Positions 8,941 through 18,600 are shown, counted from the first letter of the stretch. The stretch is DNA of 64,000 nt from Paraburkholderia ginsengiterrae (GCF_001645125.1 NZ_LXKA01000265.1:1-64000), one strand, 5' to 3'. Notes: generated from the letters alone by a model not told the origin. Numbers and translations are program-made.

Positions 8941-9291
8941 TCAGGGACCGGTCCATCCCTCGATAAGCGCGAGAAGCTTGGCAGGCGAATAGGGCTTTCG
9001 AAGAAATGCGGTGGGGTGTACGTCGCTCGGAAAGCCGTCAATTGCCGATAGCAGCAGGAAAGGTATTCGCGAGTAGACGGGATGTGTCGCCAGCGTGCGC
9101 CACAACTCAATACCGCTCATCACGGGCATCATGTTGTCCGAGACTATGACATCTGGAACTTTCGCATGTACCGCGCTCAGTGCAACCGCTCCGTCAATTG
9201 CAATATCTATGGAAAAACCTGCCTGCCGCAGGATTGCATGAAGCGCGGAAAGCAAAGATGGATCGTCATCGACCAGCAGGACAGTTGGCAT
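8941..9291 (-). CDS. Stand-alone response regulator receiver
   Basis: This 116-residue protein consists only of a receiver domain. The acidic pair D8-D10 is followed by the phospho-acceptor D52 in VIVSDNMMPVMSG, the switch serine near S83 and the conserved K98 in LRKPYS. There is no output domain, so it is expected to act through protein contact, in the manner of CheY or Spo0F. No histidine kinase is nearby. It is transcribed away from the ECF sigma gene at 9585. Confidence 0.9.
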   Translation of the reverse strand: MPTVLLVDDDPSLLSALHAILRQAGFSIDIAIDGAVALSAVHAKVPDVIVSDNMMPVMSGIELWRTLATHPVYSRIPFLLLSAIDGFPSDVHPTAFLRKPYSPAKLLALIEGWTGP

Positions 9292-9584
9292 GATTAACCC
9301 GGAAAACCGGCGTCAAGACGCAACAAAGAGTCCCATTCCGGGTATGCAAAGTCATTTTCATTGCACGCGGGAGGCCAGGAAACCTCGTCACCCCATACAG
9401 CAGTAACTAAGAAGGTGCAATTTTCGTTCCCAGCGAGGCTGATACTAAAATCTCGCGCTGCAACGACTTTTACGGCTTCAAGCGAACCGCCAGTTGCTCA
9501 GCAAGAGTTTTTTCGCGCTCGCCACAATATTCGCGTTCCTGAAACGTCTTCAGACGCATGGAACCGCCACCCACCTCGCACACG

Positions 9585-10139
9585 ATGACCGACCGAGACA
9601 GCGACATCACCGCGACCGTGGTGCGTGAGCGGACGAGGCTCATCAATTTCATCCGGCGTCGAATACGCGATCCGGATGATGCCGAGGACATCCTGCAGGA
9701 CGTGTTCCACGAATTTGTGCAGGCTTACCGGCTCCCCGCTCCGATCGAACAAGCGAGCGCGTGGCTTTTCCGTGCCGCACGCAACCGCATCATCGATCGT
9801 TTTCGCAAGAAGAGAGAGCAGCCGCTGACCGATCTGTCTGAGGACGAGGACGACGCCGGCAGTGAATATCGCCTCGACCTCGCCCTGCCGGCGCACGACG
9901 CAGGTCCCGAGGCCCTCTACGCTCGCACTGTATTGCTCAAGGCCTTGCAGGAGGCGCTCGATGAGTTGCCTGCGAATCAACGTGAGGTATTTATCGCGCA
10001 CGAGCTGGAGGGGCGGTCTTTCAAGGACATGGTGGCGGAAAGCGGTGTCACGCTCAATACGCTGCTCGCGCGCAAGCGCTACGCGGTCCTGCATTTGCGC
10101 GCCCGGCTGCAGGCCATATATGACGAACTGGGTATCTAG
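9585..10139 (+). CDS. ECF-type RNA polymerase sigma factor
   Basis: This 184-residue sigma factor starts at ATG 9585; an in-frame ATG at 9558 would give nine more residues. Region 2 lies at about 15-85, with the DPDDAEDILQDVFHEF motif and the RNRIIDRFRKKRE segment. Region 4 lies at about 120-180, with LDELPANQREVFIAHELEGRSFKDMA-type sequence and a helix-turn-helix. The acidic linker between them is rich in D and E. It heads a run with a small membrane protein 16 nt downstream and a ferredoxin. No classical anti-sigma factor is visible unless the small membrane protein plays that part. Confidence 0.92.
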   Translation: MTDRDSDITATVVRERTRLINFIRRRIRDPDDAEDILQDVFHEFVQAYRLPAPIEQASAWLFRAARNRIIDRFRKKREQPLTDLSEDEDDAGSEYRLDLALPAHDAGPEALYARTVLLKALQEALDELPANQREVFIAHELEGRSFKDMVAESGVTLNTLLARKRYAVLHLRARLQAIYDELGI

Positions 10140-10155
10140 ATAGAGGAGTCGACGG

Positions 10156-10464
10156 ATGAAGTTTCGAATCAGATGTGTGGGCAAATTGCTGCTTGTGGTG
10201 GTCGCTATCGGCGTGCTCGGGTTAGTGGTCATGACTCTGTGGAATTGGGTGATTCCGGCGCTATTCGTTGGTGCCCGTTCGATCGACTTCATCCATGCGT
10301 TGGGCTTGCTGGTTTTGAGCCGCATCCTGTTTGGCGGATTCCGTGGGCACGGCGGCTGGCGCGGACAGCGTCACTGGCGCAAATGGGAAGCGATGACGCC
10401 CGAAGAACGGGAGCATTTCCAGACGGCATGGCGATCGCGCCATACCCCGCGCGAGGGAGAGTGA
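10156..10464 (+). CDS. Small membrane protein downstream of sigma factor
   Basis: This 102-residue protein has two hydrophobic segments, about residues 10-37 and 42-60, and a basic, Trp- and Arg-rich C-terminal tail with an EAMTPEEREHF motif. That motif is common in small proteins of sigma-linked and metal-stress loci. It begins 16 nt after the sigma gene behind a GAGGAG ribosome binding site, so it is likely in the same transcript. It could regulate the sigma factor from the membrane, but no anti-sigma domain is recognisable. Confidence 0.75.
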   Translation: MKFRIRCVGKLLLVVVAIGVLGLVVMTLWNWVIPALFVGARSIDFIHALGLLVLSRILFGGFRGHGGWRGQRHWRKWEAMTPEEREHFQTAWRSRHTPREGE

Positions 10465-10466
10465 CC

Positions 10467-10763
10467 ATGCGCGAGAATCTACCGGCCGACTGCAAACAGG
10501 AACCCGGCGTGATTGCGCCAGTCGTCGACCTGAAACGTTGCGAAGGCAAGGGCGATTGCCTCACGGTTTGCCCCGAGAATGTGTTTGAGATCCGGCGCAT
10601 CGACGACGCCGATTATCGCGGCCTCGATTTGATGCATCGCCTCAAGCAACGCGTGCACGGAATGAAGGTTGCCTACACGCCGAACGCCGACGCTTGCCGG
10701 TCGTGCGGCCTTTGCGTGACGGCGTGCCCTGAACGCGCGATCAAGCTGGCCAGAACGGCATAG
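10467..10763 (+). CDS. Dicluster-type ferredoxin
   Basis: This 98-residue electron carrier starts at ATG 10467, just after the preceding stop and a GAGGGAGAGTG ribosome binding site. Two cluster-binding motifs are visible. The second, CRSCGLCVTACP (about residues 76-87), is a full C-x2-C-x2-C-x3-C-P motif for a [4Fe-4S] cluster. The first, CEGKGDCLTVCP (about 22-33), lacks the second cysteine (Lys instead), a pattern compatible with a [3Fe-4S] or alternatively ligated cluster. It lies in line with the sigma factor and the small membrane protein. Confidence 0.85.
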   Translation: MRENLPADCKQEPGVIAPVVDLKRCEGKGDCLTVCPENVFEIRRIDDADYRGLDLMHRLKQRVHGMKVAYTPNADACRSCGLCVTACPERAIKLARTA

Positions 10764-10869
10764 CGTCACACGTTGCCGACGATGGCGGAAGCACAGCACC
10801 GGCCGCGACAACGTAGTGGCCGGTCGTTGGGTACATCACCGGCACTATTGAACTCGTCAAGGAGCGCAC

Positions 10870-11586
10870 ATGGCTTCATCAACCACGGTTCTTCTGCAGC
10901 GTCTTCATGAACAGAGCCAGACAGAAGTGATAGCCCGCGCACGTGCGCAGTTCCAGGGATCGAGCGACGAGTTTCTGACGCTCGCGGAGGATTACGACAC
11001 GCTCGCCCCTCGACTGCGTGGACGCTTTTTCGAAACGCTCGGGCTATCCACCGAAGATTTCGAATTCTCGCAAGGCACGCCTCTATCGTTGGCTGTGTCA
11101 GCGGAAACGGGAAGGTTTTTGCGCAACATGGTGCTTTCGCACAAACCGGCTCGCATCCTCGAACTTGGCAGTTCCTGCGGCGTGTCTACGCTGTATTTCG
11201 CCGACGCCCTTCGCACGTTAGGCGGTGGCATGGTTGTAGCGACTGAACTCGATTCTGCCAGGTGCGCATATCTTCGGGCCCACGTCAGAGCGGCGGGCGT
11301 AGACGCTTATGTCGACCTGCGGGAGGGCGATGTATTCCAGACCGTTTCCGAACTGGACGGCACTTTCGACATGGTGTTTATGGACGTATGGGCCAACACC
11401 TATCTGAATCTGTTCAAGCGGATTGAACGCCTGCTACGCCCGGGATCTATCGTTCTCGCCGACAACATGTACACAGCCGAGGACGCCGTCCGGCCATACA
11501 AGCACTACCTCGACGGCAATCCGCGCTTTTCCACCACGACGCTGGAGTTTGAATCAGGGGTCGAATTTACAGTCGTCGTTTCTTGA
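10870..11586 (+). CDS. SAM-dependent O-methyltransferase-like protein
   Basis: This 238-residue class I methyltransferase resembles the family 3 O-methyltransferases. Motif I is RILELGSSCGVSTLYFAD (about residues 95-112). An acidic residue at the end of the next strand (ATELD) and DMVFMDVW followed by RLLRPGSIVLADNM complete the SAM-binding fold. It starts behind an AAGGAG site. It follows the ferredoxin by about 107 nt in the same direction, and an operon with it is possible but not required. The acceptor substrate is unknown. Confidence 0.85.
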   Translation: MASSTTVLLQRLHEQSQTEVIARARAQFQGSSDEFLTLAEDYDTLAPRLRGRFFETLGLSTEDFEFSQGTPLSLAVSAETGRFLRNMVLSHKPARILELGSSCGVSTLYFADALRTLGGGMVVATELDSARCAYLRAHVRAAGVDAYVDLREGDVFQTVSELDGTFDMVFMDVWANTYLNLFKRIERLLRPGSIVLADNMYTAEDAVRPYKHYLDGNPRFSTTTLEFESGVEFTVVVS

Positions 11587-11761
11587 TCTGGTGAGGAGTG
11601 GACTGCGTCTGCTACGCAGTTCATGTGCCGTACAATCTGGAGGCGACAAAAACCGCATGACCCGCTTGGCCTGGCCAGCGCACGAGCTTCGGCCGACCAA
11701 AGGCCAGAATCAGACGGCAGATAAAAGACTATCTATCTGCTGAACACAGATTGGAGGTTTC

Positions 11762-12262
11762 ATGAGAGACACACAAACTCTTACGCGCTACAAAGCCTGG
11801 GCGGACGATGTATTTCTGTCGGTCGTGGCTTCCCTTCCCGCTGCGGAGCTTACAGCACCGCGACCAATCAGCTTTCGCAGTCTGATCGGGACGCTCAACC
11901 ATTCCTATGCAATGGATTACGTCTGGCAGTGTCATCTGCTTGGCAAACCGCACAATCTGACTACACGCAATCCCCAAGACTGGCCTGCATTCGAAGAATT
12001 AGCAGCCAACCAGCGGAGCATTGACGAGTGGTATGTGAACTACGCCGACGCAGCTACGGAAGCCGAGCTGGCAGAAATCGTCCAGTTTGAATTCATTGGT
12101 GGTGGTACAGGACGCATGACTCGTCGGGACATGGTTTTACATGTCGTCAACCACACCACCTACCATCGTGGTCACGCAGCGGCCATTCTTTACACGCTCG
12201 ACATTTTCCCACCATCCACCGATATGCCGGTGTTTCTGCGGCAGCAGTCGGTGAGTTCCTGA
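11762..12262 (+). CDS. DinB family protein
   Basis: This 166-residue protein has the four-helix DinB/YfiT-like fold. The putative metal-binding histidines are H47 in LNHSYAMD and H131/H135 in HVVNHTTYHRGH, which match the spacing of the DinB triad. Members include damage-inducible proteins and thiol-dependent (bacillithiol or mycothiol type) transferases. The biochemical role here is not known. An ATG with a TGGAGG ribosome binding site gives the start. I do not see a LexA box in front of it. Confidence 0.88.
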   Translation: MRDTQTLTRYKAWADDVFLSVVASLPAAELTAPRPISFRSLIGTLNHSYAMDYVWQCHLLGKPHNLTTRNPQDWPAFEELAANQRSIDEWYVNYADAATEAELAEIVQFEFIGGGTGRMTRRDMVLHVVNHTTYHRGHAAAILYTLDIFPPSTDMPVFLRQQSVSS

Positions 12263-12380
12263 CAGCATGATTGAGTTCGGTGCCGGTCTCTGGTCGAGGG
12301 CCAACGTCTAATGTAAGTGGCGGCGAGCCAGGCGGCGTGGCCGAACGTCCCAAAGTGACTGCGCCGCGCTTCCGCACGCC

Positions 12381-12836
12381 CTACGCGATCCGCTTCACTG
12401 CGCGTTTCGTGCATCCCTCGGATGGTCTTGCTTGCTGTCCAGCCCTGATCGCCGCAAGTTTGTGTTCGAGCGACAGGAGTTCCTTTTGCCGAACCTGCGG
12501 ATCGCCGATCATTTGCAATCGTTCATATTCGGTCTGAATTTCGCCGAACTGACCGACCAGCTTTTTACATTCAGCTTGATGGGCATCGCATTTGAGGCGC
12601 GCGTGCAGGCCTGTTAAGGCAGCGCCCAACACGGCTCCCCAGCCGGCAACGTCAGCGGAAACGAGCGTCGCCTTCGTCACGATCGACAATCCCGATACCA
12701 GAGAAATCACTCCGCCTACGCCAACCAGCATTGCATTTGCAGGCGAAAGCCGCTGAAGCCAGAGTTCATACGCACACCGTTCGCGCTTGCATTCCAGGAT
12801 TCGATCGGCAATGCGGTCGTCGAGCAAGTCTGTCAT
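12381..12836 (-). CDS. Small two-helix membrane protein, SLATT-like
   Basis: This 151-residue protein starts at ATG 12836 behind a strong GGGAGGATT ribosome binding site; the frame extends upstream but without a good start. A short charged N-terminal helix (1-35) is followed by two membrane segments at about 36-56 and 62-80. A long charged helix about 85-140 follows, with an H-x-x-E-C-K-K-L-x-x-x-F-x-x-I-x-x-E-Y-E-R-L pattern. Helix, two TM, then amphipathic helix is the layout of SLATT-type effectors, which form membrane pores in nucleotide-signalled defence. No SMODS or CD-NTase partner is nearby, so this is only a structural resemblance. Confidence 0.65.
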   Translation of the reverse strand: MTDLLDDRIADRILECKRERCAYELWLQRLSPANAMLVGVGGVISLVSGLSIVTKATLVSADVAGWGAVLGAALTGLHARLKCDAHQAECKKLVGQFGEIQTEYERLQMIGDPQVRQKELLSLEHKLAAIRAGQQARPSEGCTKRAVKRIA

Positions 12837-12966
12837 GACAATCCTCCCTGCGGAGCTTCGGATCAACCAGCGGCATTGAAAGTGTGCGTTGCCATCTTCA
12901 ATTGTCGGCAATTCACGAAGGTATGTCGATTCGGCGCATAAGGAGACTACCCCGCGGTCAAAACCC

Positions 12967-14736
12967 TCACGCCGTCGGCGTCCGTCCATACGCCACGGTT
13001 TGCTCTCCCGCACGCACTACATCGAGAGTCTCCTGGTGAAACTCTGCAAGCGATTTGCCGTGCGCGACACTGACAATCGCCCCTTTCGGCAATCGTTCCG
13101 TCAACAGGCGATATAGGTGTGCTTCATTCTCGGTGTCGAGCGCACTGGTTGCTTCGTCCAGGAACACGTAGTCAGGCTTGTGCAGCAGCACGCGTGCGGC
13201 CGCCAGCCGCTGTTGTTCGCCAGGCGAAAGAACGCGCCACCACTGGTCGGATTCATGCAATCGGTCAGCGTAGCCTTCGAGCCGGCACAGACGCATCGTT
13301 TCGCCGCACTCCTCGTCGCTGAATTCGGTGGCCGCCAGGGGGTAGGTGAGCGCAGCCTTCAAGATGCCCGGCGGCAGGTAGCTCTGCTGTGGAATGAACA
13401 TCATGCGCGCGTTCACCGGAGCGTCGATCGAGCCGCTTCCAAACGGCCAGAGACCAGCCAGTGCGCGCAACAGCGTGCTCTTGCCTGAGCCGGACGGCCC
13501 GCACACGAGCCAGCGCGAACCGGGCTTCACGGTGATGTCGCGCACGCTCGCGAGCGTTTCGCCGCTGGGTAGCGCAAGCGTGAGGTTGTGCGTGGCGAGA
13601 TGGGTTTCGTCGACGTAGTGCAGGTTTATGCCGCCATGCTCGGTTGCGGGCGAGACGGACTCTTTCAGATGGGGTAGCTGCATGACGCGCCTGAACTCGC
13701 GCAGACGGTTCACCGTTGCGCGCCACTGGACGAGCGTGTCGTAGTTATTGATGAACCACGAAAGCGATTCGCTCACCGAACTGAATGCGTCACCGATTTG
13801 CATCAGTGTGCCGAAGCTGAACAAACCCGCGAAATAGCGGGGCGATGCCACGACGATCGGGAAAATCTCGGCAAGCTGGCCGTAGAAGTTGAGCACGAAG
13901 TTGTAGCGCCGCGTGTACTGCATCACGCGCCACCAGTTGTCACGAATCCGGCCGAACAGGTCCTGGGCGGTGGATTGCTCGGCGCGCATACCGTTGTAGA
14001 GGGCGATTTGCTCGGCGTTTTCGCGCAGACGGATCAGGCCGAAGCGGAAATCCGCTTCGACGCGCTGTAACTGGTAATTGATCGACACCAGCGGGTGCCC
14101 GACCTTGTTCGTCAGGAGTGAGCCGGCAATCGCGTAGACGATGGCTGCCCAGAGCATGTAGCCGGGAATCTGCACGGGCGTGCCGCCAATCATCACTTGC
14201 AGCGCGCCCGCCGTGCTCCACAGGATGGTCGAGAACCAGACGAGCGTTTCGAGCGTCGAGAGCAGGTCGAGTGTGAGCGAAAGAGTAGTGGTGGCGAATA
14301 GATCGAGGTCGACGGCGATCCGCTGGTCGGGATTGTCGGTGAGACGGTCGCGCTCGATGCGATAGAAGGTGGCGTCGCCCAGCCATTGCTGCAGGTAGCG
14401 CGTGGTGAGCCACTGGCGCCAGCGGAAGCCAAGCATCTGGCGCAGGTAGCGGTTATAGACTGAAATCCCGACGAACGCGAACGCGAGCCCGCTGAAAAGC
14501 AGCATCAACTGGGGGAACTCGCGCACATTCCTGCCTTCCAGTGCGTTGTAGAAATCGCGATTCCACGTGTTCAGCCTGGCGTTGATGCCGACCAGAACCA
14601 GGTCCATGACGATGATCGCGATCAGCAGGCCCCACGCGGTTCTACGTTCCTCGGAGACCCAGTACGGTCGGATCAGGCTCCAGGCCGAGACGCTGTCTGG
14701 TCGCCCGGATGCAAGGCCGGAAGATTGGTTGCTCAT
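12967..14736 (-). CDS. SbmA/BacA-like ABC transporter with fused ATPase (YddA type)
   Basis: This 589-residue protein combines an N-terminal membrane domain of the ABC_membrane_2/SbmA-BacA kind (about 20-340) with a C-terminal ATPase domain (about 370-585). In the membrane part, the RWRQWLTTRYLQQWLGDATFYR and TDNPDQRIAVDLD stretches are typical. The ATPase carries Walker A GPSGSGKSTLL, the signature LSPGEQQRLAAARVLL and Walker B DYVFLDEATSALD. Relatives import peptides, including antimicrobial ones, or cobalamin. It is followed on the same strand, after about 130 nt, by the SLATT-like gene. Confidence 0.9.
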   Translation of the reverse strand: MSNQSSGLASGRPDSVSAWSLIRPYWVSEERRTAWGLLIAIIVMDLVLVGINARLNTWNRDFYNALEGRNVREFPQLMLLFSGLAFAFVGISVYNRYLRQMLGFRWRQWLTTRYLQQWLGDATFYRIERDRLTDNPDQRIAVDLDLFATTTLSLTLDLLSTLETLVWFSTILWSTAGALQVMIGGTPVQIPGYMLWAAIVYAIAGSLLTNKVGHPLVSINYQLQRVEADFRFGLIRLRENAEQIALYNGMRAEQSTAQDLFGRIRDNWWRVMQYTRRYNFVLNFYGQLAEIFPIVVASPRYFAGLFSFGTLMQIGDAFSSVSESLSWFINNYDTLVQWRATVNRLREFRRVMQLPHLKESVSPATEHGGINLHYVDETHLATHNLTLALPSGETLASVRDITVKPGSRWLVCGPSGSGKSTLLRALAGLWPFGSGSIDAPVNARMMFIPQQSYLPPGILKAALTYPLAATEFSDEECGETMRLCRLEGYADRLHESDQWWRVLSPGEQQRLAAARVLLHKPDYVFLDEATSALDTENEAHLYRLLTERLPKGAIVSVAHGKSLAEFHQETLDVVRAGEQTVAYGRTPTA

Positions 14737-14952
14737 GAGTGCCCCTTAACGCGCAGTGAATGCGGACCGGGTGCACGGGGCGATTGTTCGATTCGTGCAT
14801 GTGTGGCGGTCTTGTGGCAGCGGATGCGAGCGCGCGTGTCGAGCCCGGTCAGGTGCACCCTGCGGGCGTGGGGATGATTGTAAGGGGCAACCTGTCCGGC
14901 CGCCTACGTCGCGCGCTGTGTTAGGCCGAGCGCAGCGGCGAACCCGGCGCGA

Positions 14953-15336
14953 TCAACCCAATTGCTCGGCGATCGTCTTCGTCAAAGGCGACTCGACGTC
15001 GCCCGTGTGTTTTGTCTGTACGGGCTCGATCAGCACGAGCCAGCATTCCTCGTCGGCAACCGGGTTGTGCAGCGTGCCGCGCGGCACCACGTGTACCGAA
15101 CCTGCGGGCAAATCGACAACACGCCCGCCTTCGTATTCGATCTTCAGATGCCCGCGCACGACGAAGAAGAGTTCGTCCTCTTGCGCATGGTCGTGCCACA
15201 CGAGTTGGCCGCGTACTTTCGCGACCTTCACGTATTGGTCGTTGACCTGTGCGACAACTTTCGGCGACCAGTATTCCGACACGTCGCCGAACGCGGCTTC
15301 GAGGTCGAACGATTCGGCAAATGGATGGACTGACAC
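14953..15336 (-). CDS. Cupin domain protein
   Basis: This is a single-domain cupin of 127 residues from GTG 15336, chosen because GGAG lies at the right distance upstream. The longer frame upstream to 15468 has no family similarity. Cupin motif 1 is seen in the WHDHAQEDELFFVVRGHL stretch, with two histidines and a glutamate for a metal, and motif 2 around LPAGSVHVVPRGTLHNP. A metal-binding sugar- or small-molecule-related role is possible, but the function is unknown. It is adjacent to a LysR remnant on the opposite strand, which may once have regulated it. Confidence 0.85.
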   Translation of the reverse strand: MSVHPFAESFDLEAAFGDVSEYWSPKVVAQVNDQYVKVAKVRGQLVWHDHAQEDELFFVVRGHLKIEYEGGRVVDLPAGSVHVVPRGTLHNPVADEECWLVLIEPVQTKHTGDVESPLTKTIAEQLG

Positions 15337-15433
15337 GATTGGCTCCAGGTTGGATTGATGGATGCGGCACGACCGAAGCCGTCGGCACCTGTCGCGGCGA
15401 TTGTACCTGCCACTGTACGGATCCCCGCTGCAG

Positions 15434-15577
15434 ATGCTGCGCCTGAACGACGAAATCTGGGCTGACATGACCGCTCAGTCGTTGCAGGGCAGCCTGCGCG
15501 TCGGCCTGCCCTACGATCTCGTGACACCGCTCGCGTCCGCAATCAAAGCATTCGCCGAAGCGCATCCGCGAGCCTGA
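15434..15577 (+). pseudogene. Remnant of a LysR regulator
   Basis: About 47 codons read LNDEIWADMTAQSLQGSLRV and continue with GLPYDLVTPLASAIKAFAEA, ending at a TGA. This is the start of a LysR effector-binding domain, the part just after the linker helix. The DNA-binding domain and the rest of the effector domain are missing. It is therefore a deletion remnant, lying between the cupin gene and the LexA-box promoter of the UvrA gene. Confidence 0.75.
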
Positions 15578-15597
15578 CCGCTCCGCGTCATAGAAAA

Positions 15598-15613
15598 CTG
15601 TATAAATATACAG
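15598..15613 (+). promoter_or_regulatory. LexA (SOS) box upstream of double UvrA
   Basis: CTGTATAAATATACAG is a CTGT-N8-ACAG palindrome, very close to the E. coli LexA consensus; the surrounding 20 bases match it at 18 positions. A possible -10 element TATAGT lies at 15614-15619, directly after it. A bound repressor would therefore cover the promoter. The site is 31 nt before the first possible start of the UvrA-like gene. Confidence 0.88.
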
Positions 15614-15644
15614 TATAGTATCCCGTTGCAAGCCGGCCTTCAGC

Positions 15645-18600
15645 GTGTGCCCCCGAGGGGGCGCACGCCGGCCCGCTTGCGCCGGACTTGCGCGGTCGCG
15701 AGGCGTCCGTGAGAGTGGCCCACTCATTCAGACGGTCGGAAAATTGTCAGCCAACTTGTCAGCCAAGCCGTCAGCCAACGGCATTATCAGGATTCGCGGC
15801 GCGCGCCAGCACAACCTCAAGAACGTCGATCTCGACGTGCGAACCGGCGAAATGACGGTCGTGACCGGTCCGTCCGGTTCCGGCAAATCGAGCCTCGTGT
15901 TCGACACGCTGTATGCGGAAGGCCAGCGGCGCTACGTCGAAACCTTCAGCGCGTATGCGCGGCAGTTTCTGGACCGCATGGACCGGCCGCAGGTCGACCG
16001 TGTCGACGGCGTGCCGCCCGCCATCGCGATCGACCAGACCAATCCGGTGCGCAGCTCGCGTTCCACGGTCGGCACCATGACGGAGCTCAACGACCACCTG
16101 AAGCTGCTCTACGCGCGCGCGGCCGAGCTGTTCGACCGCCAGACGGCGCTGCCGGTGCGTCACGACTCGCCGGAAACGATCTACGCCGAATTGCTCGAAC
16201 GCACCGCGCAAAACGAGCCGCGGCTCGTCGTCACGTTTCCGGTCGAGCTGCCGGAATCCGCTTCGGAGCAGGAAGTGGAGCAATGGCTGTCGGCGAGCGG
16301 CTACACGCGCGTGCAGGCGCAGCGCGAGGTCGATTCGCCTACCGGCAAGCGCAAGCTGCTCGACGTGGTGGCCGACCGCTTCCGGCTGCGCTCGGTCGAC
16401 AAGGCCCGCGTGGTCGTGGCGATCGAGGCGTCGCTCAAGCGGGGCGGCGGGCGCGTCAATATTTATGTACTGCCCGCAGCTGCCGAAGGGCAGGAGAGTC
16501 AAGAAGCCGAACCGCAAATCTGGCGTTTCTCCACCGGTCTGCATAGCCCGGAAAGCGATCTGCGCTACGCCGACCCGCAGCCGGCGCTGTTCTCCTTCAA
16601 CTCGGCCTATGGCGCGTGTGACGTCTGCCGCGGTTTCGGCCGCGTGATCGGCGTCGATCTGGGGCTGGTGATTCCGGACGCGCGCAAGACCTTGCGCGAA
16701 GGCGCGATCAAGCCCATGCAAACGCCGGCCTGGAAGGAATGCCAGGACGATCTGATGCGCTACGCGGCGAAAGCCGAGATTCGCCGCGACACGCCGTGGG
16801 GCGAGCTGACGGAGGCCGAGCGCCATTGGATCATCAACGGTTCGCCGGACTGGAACGGCCAGTGGCAAAAGCACTGGTACGGCGTCAAACGCTTCTTCGA
16901 GTATCTCGAATCGAAAGCGTACAAGATGCATATTCGCGTGCTGCTCTCCAAGTACCGCAGCTACACGCCATGCGAAACCTGCGGCGGCGCGCGTCTGAAA
17001 ACCGAATCGCTGCTGTGGCGCCTGGGCAGCAAGGCGAATGCGGACGAGGTTTTGCCGGCCGCGCAGCGCTTCATGCCACGCGGCGTCGACTGGACGCGTC
17101 AGCAGCTCGAAGCCCTCGCCGGCCTGACCGTGCATGACCTGATGCTGATGCCGATCGAGCGCATCCGGCGCTTCTTCGACGAAATCAGCCTGCCGAGCGC
17201 ATTGCTCGACGACGCGCTCAAGCTGCTGCTCGCCGAGGTGCGCACGCGCCTCAAGTATCTGTGCGACGTCGGCCTCGGCTATCTGACGCTCGACCGGCAG
17301 AGCCGCACGCTGTCGGGCGGCGAGGTGCAGCGGATCAACCTGACCACGGCGCTCGGCACGTCGCTCACCAAAACGCTGTTCGTGCTCGACGAGCCGAGCA
17401 TCGGGCTGCATCCGCGCGATCTGAACCGCATTGTCGAAGCCATGCACCGCCTGCGCGACGCGGGCAATACGCTGGTGGTGGTCGAACACGATCCGTCGGT
17501 CATGCTGGCGGCGGATCGCCTGATCGACATGGGGCCGGGGCCGGGCGAGCGCGGCGGCTCGATCATTTACGACGGCGCGCCCGAGGCGATCCGTTCATCC
17601 GGCACGCTGACCGGCGAGTACCTCGGCGGCCGCCGCCATGTGGCAGACGCGGCGCACTGGTCGCGCCGTCCGGTGGAGGCCGCCACGCCGCGCATCGTGC
17701 TGGAAGGGGCGACGGAGCACAATCTGCGCGACGTCACGGTGGAGATTCCGCTGCAGCGGCTCGTCTGCGTGACGGGGGTGTCGGGTTCCGGCAAGTCCAC
17801 GCTGCTGCAAGATGTGCTGTATCCGGCCATGGCGCGGCACTTCGGTCTTGCCACCGAATCGCCCGGCGCATTCAGAAGCTTGCGCGGCGCCGACCAGGTC
17901 ACGGACGTCGTCTTCGTCGACCAGTCGCCGATCGGCCAGACCGCGCGCTCGAATCCGGCCAGCTATGTCGGCGCGTTCGACGAAATCCGCAAACTGTTCG
18001 CCAAGGCGCCGCTCGCGCAACAGCGCGGTTACGGCCCCGGCATGTTCAGCTTCAATTCGGGCGAGGGCCGGTGCCCGACCTGCGGCGGCTCCGGATTCGA
18101 ACATATCGAAATGCAGTTCCTGAGCGACGTTTACTTGCGCTGCCCGGATTGCGATGGGCGCCGTTATCGCGCGGAATTGCTGGAAGTGAAGATCGAGCGC
18201 GGCGAGCCTGCCCGTGCGTTGAGCATTGCCGACGTGTTGGAACTGACGGTGAGCGAGGCCACCACCTACTTCGCGAAGGATGCCGAAGTATTGCGCGTGC
18301 TGCAGCCCATCGTCGACGTGGGTCTCGAATACGTGAAGCTCGGTCAGCCGGTGCCCACGCTATCCGGTGGCGAGGCGCAACGCCTCAAGCTGGCCGGTTT
18401 CCTCGCGGAGTCGGGCGAGGCGCGCAGCGCGCGAAGTGCGAAGCAGGCCGTCGAAAAGCGTCTGTTCATGTTCGACGAACCCACCACCGGACTGCATTTC
18501 GACGACATCGCCAAGCTGATGCAGGCGTTCGGCAAGCTGCTCGCGAGCGGCCATTCGCTGATCGTGATTGAGCACAATCTCGACGTGATCCGCGCGGCCG

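Noticed and set aside
15771-17489. Long open frame on the minus strand inside the UvrA gene
   Set aside because: It is a shadow of the GC-rich coding strand. It has no ribosome binding site, domain or family resemblance, while the + strand frame has all UvrA motifs.
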